Positions 23,134-33,769 of a stretch of 64,000 bases of DNA are shown here, one piece after another. Source of the stretch: Euglena gracilis (Eukaryota; Euglenida; Euglenophyceae; Euglenales); the NCBI GenBank assembly GCA_039621445.1, contig CP154954.1:18338642-18402641 (forward strand). Reading direction: 5' to 3'. The notes under the pieces were generated by a model. It made no database searches, was not told the origin of the DNA, and saw nothing but the letters and a program-made list of their open reading frames with translations. The translations under genes were made by a program, and so were the position numbers. Each line of letters starts with the position of its first letter. Positions within the stretch are counted from its first letter, which is position 1.

Positions 23134-24549
23134 GCAGGGGTCCGGTGGGAAGGCGGGATGGCTGGGAGAACAGGTACCACCCCCACCCACCCCACCCCAC
23201 CCCACCCCCGGCAAAAACTGTCTTCAGACATAGTGGGTACAGAAGCAGGTCAGTGGGTACAGAGGGTAGAGGACAACTTCCCGGAGGACAATTTCCCGGG
23301 AGGGGGGGTAGTTACCCCGGTCCCTCGCCCAGAAACAGCCCCCATTCTGCTCCGTCAGTACTGGGTATGCTCATCAGTTCTTGTGCGTTATTTTAGGGAG
23401 CAGTGTTTCTCAATGGATTGCTGAAGCCTACAGACCAACGTTTCATGCAGAAGCAAGGCTCCTGAAGTCAGGCACAAAAAACTTCCGTTTCACCAGCAAA
23501 GAAACTGCACCAACTCTGGCCAGAAGCTTTGCGCCAATAACAGCATGGGCTTTTATCCAGAAATCTGGGGCCCCAAGGATGGGATCTAGCCAGATTTTCG
23601 TGCAGGGGTCGCTGCTGACGGCTTTTTAAGACGTGGGCAACGAAACAAGAAGGTGCACGTATTTTCCACAGAATACTCATCAGAGTCGCCGGTGTAGTTG
23701 TATTTGGGGTTTCTCTTGCGCTCTTTGGGTCCCCCCCCTCTGTCAATGGCACATTTGGTAACATTGCTGTGTCTCTGAAGGTTGGTGGAGAATAATTCCG
23801 TCTGGCTGGCAGTCAGCTTGACCTCCTTCCACATTCAACTGGAAAATTGGACCATCAGTTATCCCCTGTTCTTCTTTGTTCTAAAGGTGGCTGAGGCCTG
23901 TCCAGGGATCGAACAGGGTTGAAAAGTTTTTTTTAAAACATGGAAAGACTTGACCGTTGATAATACCCAAATGGAAGGCCCCACCCGGATTTGTTTCCCA
24001 CACTACAACCGAATAGTTGTCCTGGGGGGTTTCTGCAATCCCCCTGAGAGGTTATCCTTGCGGACCCCTGGCCTCCAACGTGCCACCTTGTGAATCTGTC
24101 ACCCCCAAACTTAAAGCGGCATGGAGTGAATGAATCAAACATGAGAGGAATGACCGCGGTGAATGCAACCTGTGCTCAAAACATTGTCGAAAATGATGCA
24201 AAAAAAAAACGAATCGCAACAGTCAAACAGAGAAACAAACAAAAAATATATGGGTGCAGCTGTGTGCAATTATGCAATGAATTTCCTCACATGCTCATGA
24301 ATCTAAACTCTGATGGCACAAAAATGAGTAAACAAATGACAGACGATTGGCAAACACTCAAGGATTTGGCACCCACCTCACCCAGCGGAAAAATTGTCGT
24401 CTGACATGTCGCTGGTGACCCTAAAAAACATCCCGACGATGACCAATTTGCCAATGCCAGCGACCCTGCCCAGACAAATTGCATGGCCTGACCATTTCCA
24501 GGTCGGGGGGGGGGGTTGGCAAGCGATCAATGCTGCCTGACTCGAGGGC
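23134..24549. other. Gene B intron
   Basis: GGACAACTTCCC / GGACAATTTCCC short repeats at 23268-23306; poly-A-rich segment at 24190-24260. No exon recognised. Confidence 0.4.
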
Positions 24550-24678
24550 CACGTTGAAGCACGAGCGCGGCACCCAGTGCGAGTCGGCGCCGCCGAACTC
24601 CACCAGGTACCTCTCCTCCGCGGCGTCGTAGCGCTTCACAGTGCCGGTCTTCAACGCGAGGGGGGTGAGCCGCGGCAC
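24550..24678 (-). CDS. Gene B, SH3-like exon, copy 2
   Basis: Reads TGTVKRYDAAEERYLVEFGG then ADSHWVPRSCFNV. This is an SH3-like beta-barrel pattern (G-T-V...hydrophobic-E-F...H-W-V-P-R). The paralogous exon 32243-32118 shares the frame VxRLxPLAxKxGTVxRYDA and SHWVPRxxFNV. Acceptor GGAG at 24680-24679 in phase 0; the end is a GC donor after AACGTG (24549-24548), again where the two copies diverge soon after. It lies about 1.4 kb upstream of a MIB/HERC2 exon, the same arrangement as in the first pair. Confidence 0.7.
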
Positions 24679-24918
24679 CTCCGGTGGGGGCGACGGCACA
24701 TGTGTGCCTCTGCGGCGGCCAACCCCTCCCCCTCCCGGGATCTCACCACCCGACACCTCAGCGAACATAGCCAAAAAAATCTCAACGTAACATGACCCAC
24801 CTGGGTATTTATTCTTGCATTCTTTCCATTCGGCCTAGGCAGTTTGTTTATTCTCTTAATGGGGTGGGAGCTTATGAGTTCAGTTTCTTGGGTGGGAAGA
24901 TCACCTCAGTTGCCTTCA

Positions 24919-25403
24919 TACACACACACATACATACATGTGCATACATACATACATACATACATTTATACATACATACATACACACATACATACATACA
25001 TACATACATACATACATACATACATACATACATACATACATACATACATACATACATACATACATACATACATACATACATACATGCATGCATGCATGCA
25101 TGCATGCATACATACATACATACATACATACATACATACATACATACATGCATGCATGCATGCATGCATGCATGCATGCATACATACATACATACATACA
25201 TACATACATACATACATACATACATACATACATACACACACAGACATACATACATACATACATACATACATACATACATACATACATACATACATACATA
25301 CATACATACATACATACATACATACATACATACATACATACATACATACATACATACATACATACATACATACATACATACATACACACATACATACATA
25401 CAT
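24919..25403. repeat. (TACA)n microsatellite with TGCA blocks
   Basis: About 480 bp of TACA repeats interrupted by two blocks of TGCA (25084-25107 and 25148-25180). Tyr-Ile-His-Thr frames on both strands are artefacts of the array. Confidence 0.98.
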
Positions 25404-25409
25404 GCATGC

Positions 25410-26121
25410 ACACATACACACGCATGCAGACACACACATACAGTCAGGACAAAAATGACGGGAAACAAAAAACGCAAAAGGAAACCTCAAATTTTCACCA
25501 TCATTTTTTTCCTGTCATTTTCTCCCCCCGTCCCCTTCTTACAGTCTTACCCCTTTGGAGGGGGCACCTTCACGGGTAGTCAAATGGCACATGCAAAAGG
25601 ATGGGGTAGGTATATGGTCAACTTTGGGGCTTTTAATGCAAAACTGGGAGAGCGTTTTGACGAGTTGTTCTTTTGCTGAAAAATTTCCATTACCAGTGGA
25701 AATCACCACCATTTTCCGAGGAAAATTGTTGATAATTGAAAGTTAAACTTTCCCATCATCAATTTCTCCCAAATCAAATTTTTCCCATCATTTTTTAGTC
25801 ATTTTTTTCCCTGTCTATTTGTTTCCCGTCATTTTTGTCCGGACGGTATTTGATTTTTGTACAGGCCAGGAGTCAGAAAATGTCAACTTTACTCCGCTGA
25901 CCCGGACTCACCCAGAAACTGTCACCTTCCTCCGACTCACCCAACTGTCCTCCTCGCAGGAACCTGTCTGTCTCTCACTCAATGAATTGTCTGCAGAATT
26001 CTTCCCTGGCAGGGCGTAGGTAGCTTGCAATTTATGTTGTGGAGCATCACTGGACGGGAGGGGGGCAGAAAGGATGCATGCACATGTGGCCACAGCATTC
26101 TGGATCTCGTCAGCTTTCCGC
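25410..26121. other. Unassigned intronic stretch
   Basis: Contains repeated words CATCATTTTT and TTTCCCATCA at 25495-25830. No exon recognised. Confidence 0.35.
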
Positions 26122-26129
26122 ATCCGGGC

Positions 26130-26472
26130 CATACCATTGCTTAAGGTGTGTCTGAGCCCCTCCTGTGGGGGGACTGACTGATTATTTATTATTATTATTT
26201 TTGGAGCGACTGACTGGTCCTTGGCTCCAGACGCCCCCCCCCCCCCAGGGAGGGCTGGCCAGGATTGGCCGAAAATGGACACCCGGGGGCAAAGGGTTTT
26301 GACCAAAATCCTTTGAGTTTTGGCCAACTTTGGCCGAGTGGCCAAAATGACCGACCCCCCCCCCCTCGGGGGTAGGAAATGGGTGACTAGTTTATGAAAA
26401 GTGACTGGCTGGTTTTTGAACGTGGAAAAAGACTAGCCCCCCTACCCCCAGAAGTCGGCAAGCAATGTTATG
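26130..26472. mobile_element. CATACCATTGCTTA TIR element, copy 1
   Basis: Left end CATACCATTGCTTA, right end GGCAAGCAATGTTATG. Flanks ATCCGGGC (26122-26129) and ATCCGGAT (26473-26480) match at 6 of 8 positions, suggesting an aged 8-bp duplication. The interior has GACTGACTG, C/G runs and GGCCAAAA words. Relatives lie at 32281-32540, 33770-34075, 36184-36530 and 47260-47515. Confidence 0.6.
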
Positions 26473-26699
26473 ATCCGGATTCGGTAGCCGGCGATGGTGC
26501 ACCTTTCTCTGCCTTCGCTGGAAGCAGCGGCCGGACACCTTGGCGAAGGTCGGCATCACAGAAGCGGAAATCCCCCCACCCCACAAAAATTCAGCCAAAA
26601 CTCACCCCCAGGGAGGATTAGCTCCAGAGAATGCAGCACAATTGACAATGGGGATGAGGAGCAACTGTTTGCCACATCAAACTGTACCCCATAACCCCA

Positions 26700-27030
26700 T
26701 AACCATAATAACATAATAACATGATGATATGTATGGATGGAAAGATAGATAGGAAGATGGATGGACAGTCAGATACATGAATGGATGGACGGACGGACAG
26801 AAACATAGATAGATAGGCAGATAAAAAGATGTATGCACATATGTATGCATGCAAATACATGCATGCACACATGAATGCATACGTTTATTTGTGTGTGTGT
26901 ATATATGTTTGCATGTATGGATGTATGTGTGGAGGTGTTATGTAGGTAGGTATGCAGGTTGGAGGGCAGGCAGGTAGGTTGATAAATAGGTCGGTAGGTA
27001 GGTAGGTAGGCAGGTAGGTAGGCATGTTTC
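26700..27030. repeat. Degenerate simple-sequence tract
   Basis: Successive patches of ATAACATA, GGATGGA, GATAGATAGG, ATGCATGC, GTGTGTATAT and GTAGGTAGG form a tetranucleotide-like mosaic. Confidence 0.8.
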
Positions 27031-27087
27031 GTTGACACAGGGTGTCTGTCAACGACAATGTGTGTCAAACACATGAAACACCTCAGG

Positions 27088-28360
27088 TAAACCCCCCCAC
27101 AGATAATACCCCCGGGGTAAAATCTGTTTTATCTTATTATCTTATTATTTTTTCGCCTGAAGTCCCGGCCCGAGGGGGGGGGGCTATTATTGGGGGGTAT
27201 TACCTTCGAAATGAAGTCCCGGCCCGAGGGTGGGGGGCTATTATTGGGGGGGGTCGCTGAGCTCTTATCCCTTTATGGGTAAGAGCGAAGCTTACCCCTG
27301 GGGGAAACCCCCCCCCGAACCCCCCCCGGGGGGGGGAGTCGGGTCGGGGCCACCTCGGGAACCGGCGGATTATCACCATGATCCCGGCCCCGTTCCCGAA
27401 AATTTTTTTTTCAGTCACGAGCGACTGGATTCCTAGTTTCCGAATCACCTGGGTTTGACCCCCAACTCCCCGCCAGGCGCGAGTTATTCACGCGCGAAGG
27501 GGTCCAAACTGGGTAGGATTGGCCAACCTCCCTTTTTAAGCCCCCCCCCCCCTTTGGACTCTGCCATTTCGGCCAAAAAATGTCAATTTTCAAAATATCT
27601 CCAAAATGAAGCAAAATCAAAGGAAATGTCCGGAGACCTAATTTGAAGCCCTTGGAACGTCCCATCTACCGACCGGTATTTTGATTTCCCCGCAACTCCC
27701 CGCCTAGCCCGAGATACGGCCGTTTTTCAGCCAATTTAGGCCATTTTGTACACTTTTTCCACTGTTCGACTTAGCCATTTTCGGCCAAAAAAGTCGAAAA
27801 CCCAACGATGTTTTTTGGCCTCCCGGACCCGGAAAAACTGTTTTTGAGCCGAAAATGAGCGTTTTTCGACCCGCCAGCGCCCCGTTTTGGGCCGCCGACC
27901 TACTGACTTTGGGTCAAAACCGGGTCAAAAAAGTCGAAAAAACTCGAAAATGAGCGTTTTTCAACCCCCTCCCATGCCCAGGCCGGGCCGCCGGGCTGCC
28001 AGCCGGGCCGCCAGCCGGGCCGCCAGGCTGCCGGGCCGCCGGGCCGAGGTCAATGCAGGGGTGGGGGCGCGCTTATAAAGAGCTCAGCACTATTCAAAAC
28101 CTGGTATTACCTTTCGAAATTTTTCGAAGTCCCGTAGGAGCCAAAATAGCGCCAAACCCCTCCTTTGGCGTCATTTTTTTGTACTTTCTTTCGCAATTTA
28201 CCATTTTATGGAGGTCAGATGATCCAGAAAATTGATTTTTTTTTCGTCATTTGTTGTCAGAGATTCTTACGTACATTTTGAGGTTAAAATTTGGCTTTCG
28301 GCCAAAGGGGGGGGGGTATCATTCCGGCCAGACCCTGAGGGGGGGTATTATTTGGGGGGT
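27088..28360. mobile_element. TA-type MITE, copy 3, split by an insertion
   Basis: The left part (27088-27256: AACCCCCCCACAGATAATACCCC, then GAAGTCCCGGCCCGAGG) and the right part (28105-28360: GTATTACCTTTCGAAATTTTTCGAAGTCCCGTAGGAGCC, then GGGGGTATTATTTGGGGGGTATT) together match the element at 9388-9757. The middle is the CTGAGCTCTT-bounded segment. Confidence 0.6.
27257..28087. repeat. CTGAGCTCTT inverted-repeat element, long copy
   Basis: CTGAGCTCTT at the left and AAGAGCTCAG at the right, with the same TCCCTTTATGGGTAAGAGC and CACTATTCAAAAC neighbours as the short copy at 14155-14275. Interior about 830 bp, with repeated GAGCGTTTTTC and GCCGGGCCGCC words (27960-28050). No coding signal. Confidence 0.55.
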
Positions 28361-28872
28361 ATTCAGTGTTTAGGAAGCAAGCCGTTGACAGGGGGTGCTG
28401 TCAACAAAACAGTGTCTCTTGGACAAGGGGTACCTCCTCCCCGGGAAAATGCACCTGATAAGTCAGCAAATGCACAGGTAGGTGACAAGTCCCATGCAGC
28501 AAGGACGGGACAAGTGAACAATTTACAGGATTCAGCGAATTTTTTTGACATTTTTTAACCCCATGGAGGACACAAAAATCATGCGGGTTTTTACAATTTT
28601 GCGATTAAAAGTTGGATAAAAATGGAAGGCTTTTTTTTCAACTTGGAAATGTGTTAGTTTCAACAAAAAAAAATGGAAATTCTTCAAAAAAAAGGGGGCA
28701 GGTCAGAGGTGACAGATGGTAGAGGACCCTGGGGGGTTGTGACGCATGTACATTTCACATTGCCATTGCAGCCATGCCAACTCCATGCTCCAGAGCCCCC
28801 AGGCCAATCGCACTGTCGGCCCCGGTGCGGTTCATTGTGGTGTCGCTGGGGCCGTGGGCAAGCCTCAGCCAC

Positions 28873-28961
28873 CAAAAGCAGGCGTTCACAGACCCCATCC
28901 CGGATGAGGAGATGGGTGGTTTCCCTGGTGACCACGTCAAGGTTCCGGGAGACAAGCCGTT
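28873..28961 (-). CDS. Candidate gene B exon of unknown fold
   Basis: Begins after a consensus acceptor (TGTTTCTTTCAG, AG at 28963-28962) and reads RLVSRNLDVVTRETTHLLIR then DGVCERLLL to a GT donor (TTG-GTGGCT, 28872-28871). Third codon positions are GC-rich. The domain is not recognised. The opposite strand is also open (VRFIVVSLGP), but has no supporting splice sites. It lies between the two MIB/SH3-like pairs. Confidence 0.45.
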
Positions 28962-28964
28962 CTG

Positions 28965-29640
28965 AAAGAAACATTGACTGTGGCACCGTCAGGGGGGAAT
29001 CTTAAACGAAGGGGCTCTTAACCTTGGATTTTCCTCCAACCGGTCCACGCAGGGTCTAGTTTTCTTAACGGGGGGGGGGGGTTATGTGCCCAGCTTCTTA
29101 ATGAAAACTGATGTTTTCTTTAGGTGCCGACCTTGCACACCACATTTTTGCAATTAAAAAGGGGTGGTATGGCAAAGAAAACCATTTGCCCCACTTTTAA
29201 TCCAAAGTCGTCATATACCCACAAAAAATGATATTTGTGCGATGATTCCTTCTGTGGACATACCTTCCAGATCGAAATCAACAAAAAGCCATGCTGAAAA
29301 TGAAAGAAACAAAGCGCCGAAACAAATGATGCGGAATACGGTGCTGAGGCTTTGCCAGGGGATTGCGAGCGCGGCCGTTGTCCCTGAGCATACCAGAGGT
29401 CGGTCTGCCGATAATTCGCGTTGTTGAAACGGTTGGGAGCAGCACCGCCCAAGGGGACCTGCCACATTCGCCCAAAACAAGTTAAACCTCAGGAAACACA
29501 GCAGCCATCTTTTGTCACTTGTTTCGTTGCCTCCCCGCTTATGTTTGGGGCCACATATATGCACCCTGTGTGTATGCACCCGAAACACTGGATTTGAAAA
29601 CGAGGTCATCCCACTGCAGATTTGCACAAATCTTCATCAT
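28965..29640. other. Unassigned intronic stretch
   Basis: No repeat array or exon recognised. Confidence 0.35.
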
Positions 29641-30260
29641 TAAACGTTGCACATATGCAACAACTGCAGTGTTTTTTTTTGCCAATTCTAAGTTGTGTGA
29701 CCAACTGACATGCTATTATACGTCATCAATTTGTTACTTGTTGTGGATGCGCAAGCCATGTTGACTTAGAATGAAACTTTGAGAGTGACAATGGTACTTT
29801 TTGGGGCAAATTAGTGTTAAAATTTTTTCTGGCATATAAACTTTCAAAAAAATGACCTTTTGACCCTGGGGTCGGTCAGGACCCTCCTTTGCAGGTGGAG
29901 GGTTCAGTCCCCCTTCAATTGGACTGAAGGGGGACTAACTCCCCCTTCAGTCCAGCAGGAGGGGAGTTCCTTTACAACATACAATATACACCCTTCATAT
30001 ATCGAACCCTGCACATTCCAGCCCACAAATAAAAGTCCAATTTTTTTTTAAGTGCTGCCGTTGCGCATCGGTGCAATGTATCTCCTCACAGCGCCCCTTG
30101 TGTGCGCTTCTGGTTGCGCATACGTGCGAGAGTCACACATCGTCTGATGTCAGATCGTCAGATCGTGGAATTGTGCATCGGGTGACCATTGCACACGGCT
30201 GCCATAACCGTTGCGTTCTGTGTCCTGTAGTGCGGGGGCCGGAGTTGTGGATAGTGAGTA
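29640..30260. repeat. ATTGCGCA-type block, second location
   Basis: CGTTGCACATATGCAAC (29643), CGTTGCGCATCGGTGCAATG (30059), TTGCGCATACGTGCG (30113), CATTGCACACGG (30187), then GTAGTGCGGGGGCCGGAGTTG, which is homologous to GCAGTGCGGGGGCTGGAGTTG at 19571-19591. Nothing coding recognised. Confidence 0.5.
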
Positions 30261-30390
30261 GACTACAGCGTGCATTCCACACCCACTTTCTGCGGAGCTG
30301 AAAACACGGTGAGCCAGAGAGCTCTGTCACCGAGAGCTTGCAGGGGGGTATAATATGGAACCACTGAGGTATACGGGTTGGGGGCGAGTC

Positions 30391-30674
30391 CAGGGTTTTT
30401 TAACACCGGGGTGAGGGGGGGTCCCCCCACCCACTCACCACCTGGAGGGGCCGCCCCCGGGGGTTGGTCCCGGGGGACCCACCCACTTTCCCCCAAAAAT
30501 CGCCGAAAATGCCGAAAATAGCACCCTTTTCAAATTCTCAGCGCCTTCAGTGACAAAAAGTATATCCCACTGGCCCCTGGGGGGACCCCCTGGGGGGGGG
30601 GGGGGCTCGGCGGGACCCACCCACCCTCCCCCCCCCTCCCCCCCCCGGGGGTCCACGACTAAAAAAAACCCCTG
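30391..30674. mobile_element. hAT-like non-autonomous element, copy 2
   Basis: Ends CAGGGTTTTTTAACACCGGGG and AAAAAAAACCCCTG. Flanks GGCGAGTC (30383-30390) and GGTGAGTC (30675-30682) agree at 7 of 8 positions. The interior shares AAAAGTATATCCCACTGGCCCC, C/G runs and GGGGTCCACGAC with the copies at 10374 and 39884. Confidence 0.85.
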
Positions 30675-30752
30675 GGTGAGTCACAGGTGCTCACACCCAA
30701 AAGCGACCTGCACGGTGAAAGGTTTCCGGTCTTCCTGCCGTGGGGTGCTGGC

Positions 30753-30890
30753 CGGGTCCAATCGGCCAGCAGACCCGGACGTTCTCCGGGCCATCCAGGT
30801 CCACCTCCGTCACGATGCCGACGTTGCCCGCCCCCCCGTCCTGGTCGCCCCACTGCCACGTCTTGCCGCGGACGACGCGGGTGCGTGCAG
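30753..30890 (-). CDS. Gene B, MIB/HERC2 domain exon, copy 1
   Basis: Reads RTRVVRGKTWQWGDQDGGAG then NVGIVTEVDLDGPENVRVCW, a complete MIB/HERC2 signature. It ends at GGACCC-G before GCCAGC (30752-30751), the same place and donor as the paralogue at 22999. The coding frame is open further upstream to 30937, where a GAG could be an acceptor, so the start may be earlier. It lies about 1.2 kb downstream of an SH3-like exon. The domain is known as a protein-interaction module; catalytic domains were not found nearby. Confidence 0.75.
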
Positions 30891-31012
30891 GAGGGCGGTG
30901 GTGGCGGCCCAGCAGGATCGGAACCCCCGCCGAATAACTCGGTGCGGTGCCAAACTACCGGAAGCATCTTCCCCCCCCCCCTGCCAGGTTTTTTGGCTAT
31001 TGCTTTTGGACC

Positions 31013-31322
31013 AGGCTTGTGCTTAGTCGGGTGCCCACCCCACGGGGGGGGGGGGGGGCTAGGGGCAGGCACCCCATAGCACCTGATCCGACCCCCCCTG
31101 GGGGGGGGTAGGCTTTTGGGGGGGTGCCTGCCCATAGCAGGCACCCCCCTCCGACCCCGGCGCCTTTGGCGCCAGGGGCCCAGAAAAGGCCATTTTTAAT
31201 GAAAATGGCCTTTGAAAATTTGCTGGGTCCTCCCCAGACCCCTATCCCCCCCCCGCGGGGGTGCCCGCTAGGGGCATGGACCCTACCGCCCCCCCCCCCC
31301 CCGGTCGGTGAGCACAAGCATG
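31013..31322. mobile_element. GCTTGTGCTTA TIR element, copy 2
   Basis: Ends AGGCTTGTGCTTAGTCGGG and CGGTCGGTGAGCACAAGCATG. Perfect 9-bp target duplication TTTTGGACC at 31004-31012 and 31323-31331. The interior has GGGGCAGGCACCCCATAGCACC, GGCGCCTTTGGCGCC and CATTTTTAATGAAAATGG. Non-autonomous; superfamily not determined. Confidence 0.85.
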
Positions 31323-31334
31323 TTTTGGACCCTT

Positions 31335-32117
31335 GAGCAGTATCACCTTAAAAAAGGGAGATTAATGGAATTTTTTTGTGGGCTTGCCCCCTTCCAAGTC
31401 ACTGCCAGGGTCAAGGGAACCGCCAGGTTCCCTTGACCATACCATTGGCGGTAAGAAACCGGATAACTTTTCCAAACACCGAAAGTTGCTGGTTCGAAGA
31501 ACGGGAAAGAAAACCAGAGGTTTTGTGTGAGTCATGGGACACACCAATAATTGATTTCTCAGAGTTCCCCTTTTACTGGTGACAATAACACAATGACTCA
31601 TGTTACTGATTATTATTATTGTCACAGACTCCTGGGTACCAACGTGCCACCGAGTGTACTTGCCACCGCCTATGCTGAAGCCACAAAGAAAGGGTGGGGA
31701 TCAGGAAATGACTGATGAAACAGCAAAACCATTCGTCTTGACACAACGACCAGTGGTGAGGCATCCAAAACAGCACCCCCCCCAAAAAACGTCACCTCAC
31801 ACAATGGCCACACAGCAAAATTCCCTTGTCCTTGAGACACCAAATATTTCTCGCAATGGCCCCTGGCAAAGATTTGGGGAGGACCTTTCAGGTATGCACA
31901 AATGTCGAATTACAACCCCCTCCCCACCCAAACTACAAACACCCAAACTACCTGACTGGATCCTATGAATGAGGAGTAGAGAGTTTGCCAGGGACCCGAC
32001 ACTTTCCGTGGCAGGACCCCAACAGATTTTGAAGCATGAGAAACCACAACCCCGAACAGAACACCAAGGGAAGCTGTCGGCAACGCAGGAAAGCTCGATG
32101 TGGCTTCAATCGAGGGC
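31335..32117. other. Gene B intron
   Basis: Nothing recognised apart from CAAGGGAACCGCCAGGTTCCCTTG, a 24-bp palindrome with a short loop at 31413-31436. Confidence 0.4.
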
Positions 32118-32243
32118 CACGTTGAACGTGGCCCGCGGCACCCAGTGCGACTCTGAGCTGCTGAACTCCACCAGGTGCATACGGTCTGTGGCGTCGTACC
32201 GCGTCACAGTGCCCGGCTTGGATGCGAGTGGGGCCAGCCGCAC
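32118..32243 (-). CDS. Gene B, SH3-like exon, copy 1
   Basis: Reads VRLAPLASKPGTVTRYDATD then RMHLVEFSSSESHWVPRATF. Same SH3-like pattern and frame as 24678-24550. The end is set at a GC donor after AACGTG (32117-32116), matching the paralogue; AAC-GTGGCC is an alternative GT donor. The start (GTG CGG) is inferred from alignment of the copies. Paired with the MIB/HERC2 exon at 30890-30753. Confidence 0.7.
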
Positions 32244-32280
32244 CGCATCCGCCGGCGGTGACCCCGCATGCCCTTCCTAC

Positions 32281-32540
32281 CATACCATTGCTTAGCGACC
32301 CCCCCCCCGGGGTTACTTTCCATCCTTGTTGGCAAGGCAATACTGCCAAAAAGTCTCAAAAAACCCGAAAAATTTCCGGCGCCTTTGGCGCCGGGCCAGC
32401 CACCTGTTCATTTTCGGGCCTACCCCACCCCCCGGGGGGGGCTCTTGGCCAGAAAACCAGTCAATTACTCTTAAAAAACTAGTCAGCCACCCCCCCCCCC
32501 CCCCGAGGGTGGGGTGGGACAGGTGTTAAGCACTGGTATG
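32281..32540. mobile_element. CATACCATTGCTTA TIR element, copy 2
   Basis: Left end CATACCATTGCTTAGCG, right end TGTTAAGCACTGGTATG. Flanks CTTCCTAC and CTAGCTAC match at 6 of 8 positions. The interior has a GGCGCCTTTGGCGCC hairpin and CCAGTCA words. Confidence 0.6.
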
Positions 32541-32885
32541 CTAGCTACCCGCGCACACCAGGACTTTGCATCAAAAGGTTGACATATTAATTGCCTAGGG
32601 CTGTGTACACCGGAGCGTCAGAAATATCCAAACGTGGGAAATGACAGTTTTTAATTTGATGTGGGGAGCCCCCAGTCAACGGGTTTTCTTTTTCAGCCAG
32701 AAATTGACCCCGCAGAATGTGGATCAGCTGCTGGGTGTAGAAAATAAAAATACAAACAAACATATGCGTGTATAGATGTGTTCAACCCAACCTCCAACTA
32801 CATGAGTCATCAAACCTGGGCTGTCGAAGGGGCGTCCACAGCCCCTTTAGGGGGATGTGGGATGGATGTGCATGAGACCACGATC

Positions 32886-33036
32886 CCTTGAATCGTCTCC
32901 GCTCTCCGCTCTGCTGCACCCCGTTGGCCCTGCCCATGATGGGGCAGTCCCCGCCGCCCCGGCCCGGCAGCAGGGCACCCACGCTACAGAACACCCGCGC
33001 GACTGGATGGCGCGACAAACCGTCAAGGTGTGGCAG
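32886..33036 (-). CDS. Candidate gene B exon
   Basis: A high-GC3 frame reads LDGLSRHPVARVFCSVGALL then PGRGGGDCPIMGRANGVQQS. It looks protein-like, but no domain is recognised and splice sites are not clear. Neighbouring VAQLVGDMAAPDRWLL (about 33105-33060, another frame) may be a separate small exon. Confidence 0.35.
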
Positions 33037-33427
33037 GGGGGGATTTGAAAATGCCCTTTGGTTCTGTTTGTGACAGGAGCCATCGGTCTGGGGCAGCCAT
33101 GTCCCCAACAAGCTGCGCGACCCGTCTCTGGGGTGAAATGACAGGCACCCCCCCCCCCGTTGGTGGTCAGCTTCGGGTCCCAGCTGGGGCCAACTGCTGC
33201 CCCCACAAAAGAAGCCTGGTACCCTGGGACCCCCCCACATTTAAAAATTGCGTGCTCCAAACAACCATCCCATCAAACGAGACCTGGGATCAACTCCACT
33301 TCAGCTCCAGACACGCTTCTTGTTGAACCCATCCCATGCGGATCATGACACGCCCTGTGTGGGGGATTTGACCGCTGCATCGTTCTGGCCGGTTGCGGGT
33401 CCTCCACCCTCGCCCAAAGGTGTGGTC

Positions 33428-33520
33428 GGCTGATTGGGGCCAGGTCGTTTGGGGTCGCGGGTGCGTTGGTCCTGAGCACGTCTCAGGGCAAGGGCATACA
33501 GCAGGGCACCACCTATGGGG
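33428..33520 (-). CDS. Candidate gene B exon, weak
   Basis: Reads GALLYALALRRAQDQRTRDP then KRPGPNQPTT. The codon pattern is moderately biased; boundaries and function are unknown. Confidence 0.25.
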
Positions 33521-33769
33521 GGGGGGGGGGCTATCTGAGACAATCCCCCCAGGTAGACAGGTAGACCTTTGTGAGTTGCCTTTCCGATTGGTCTTGGATG
33601 TGTGACCTGAGTTCGGTACTTGCGTGGGTGTGTGTTGTATGTGTGTGGTGCGTGCCTGTGTGTGTTGTGTTCCGTGAAGCTTCGAGCGTGCAGTGACAGG
33701 GAGCCAGCCCCTTCAGCACGCCACCATGAAATTCCCACCCATAGAATTTTCTACCGACCCCTGAGGGGA

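Noticed and set aside
24792-25679. Open frames of Tyr-Ile-His-Thr repeats up to 295 codons
   Set aside because: Artefact of the TACA array; no codon bias or domain.
28774-28965. Plus-strand frame with PVRFIVVSLGP, reminiscent of anion-exchanger cytoplasmic domains
   Set aside because: Too short to support; the opposite strand has a better splice context and agrees with the surrounding gene direction.
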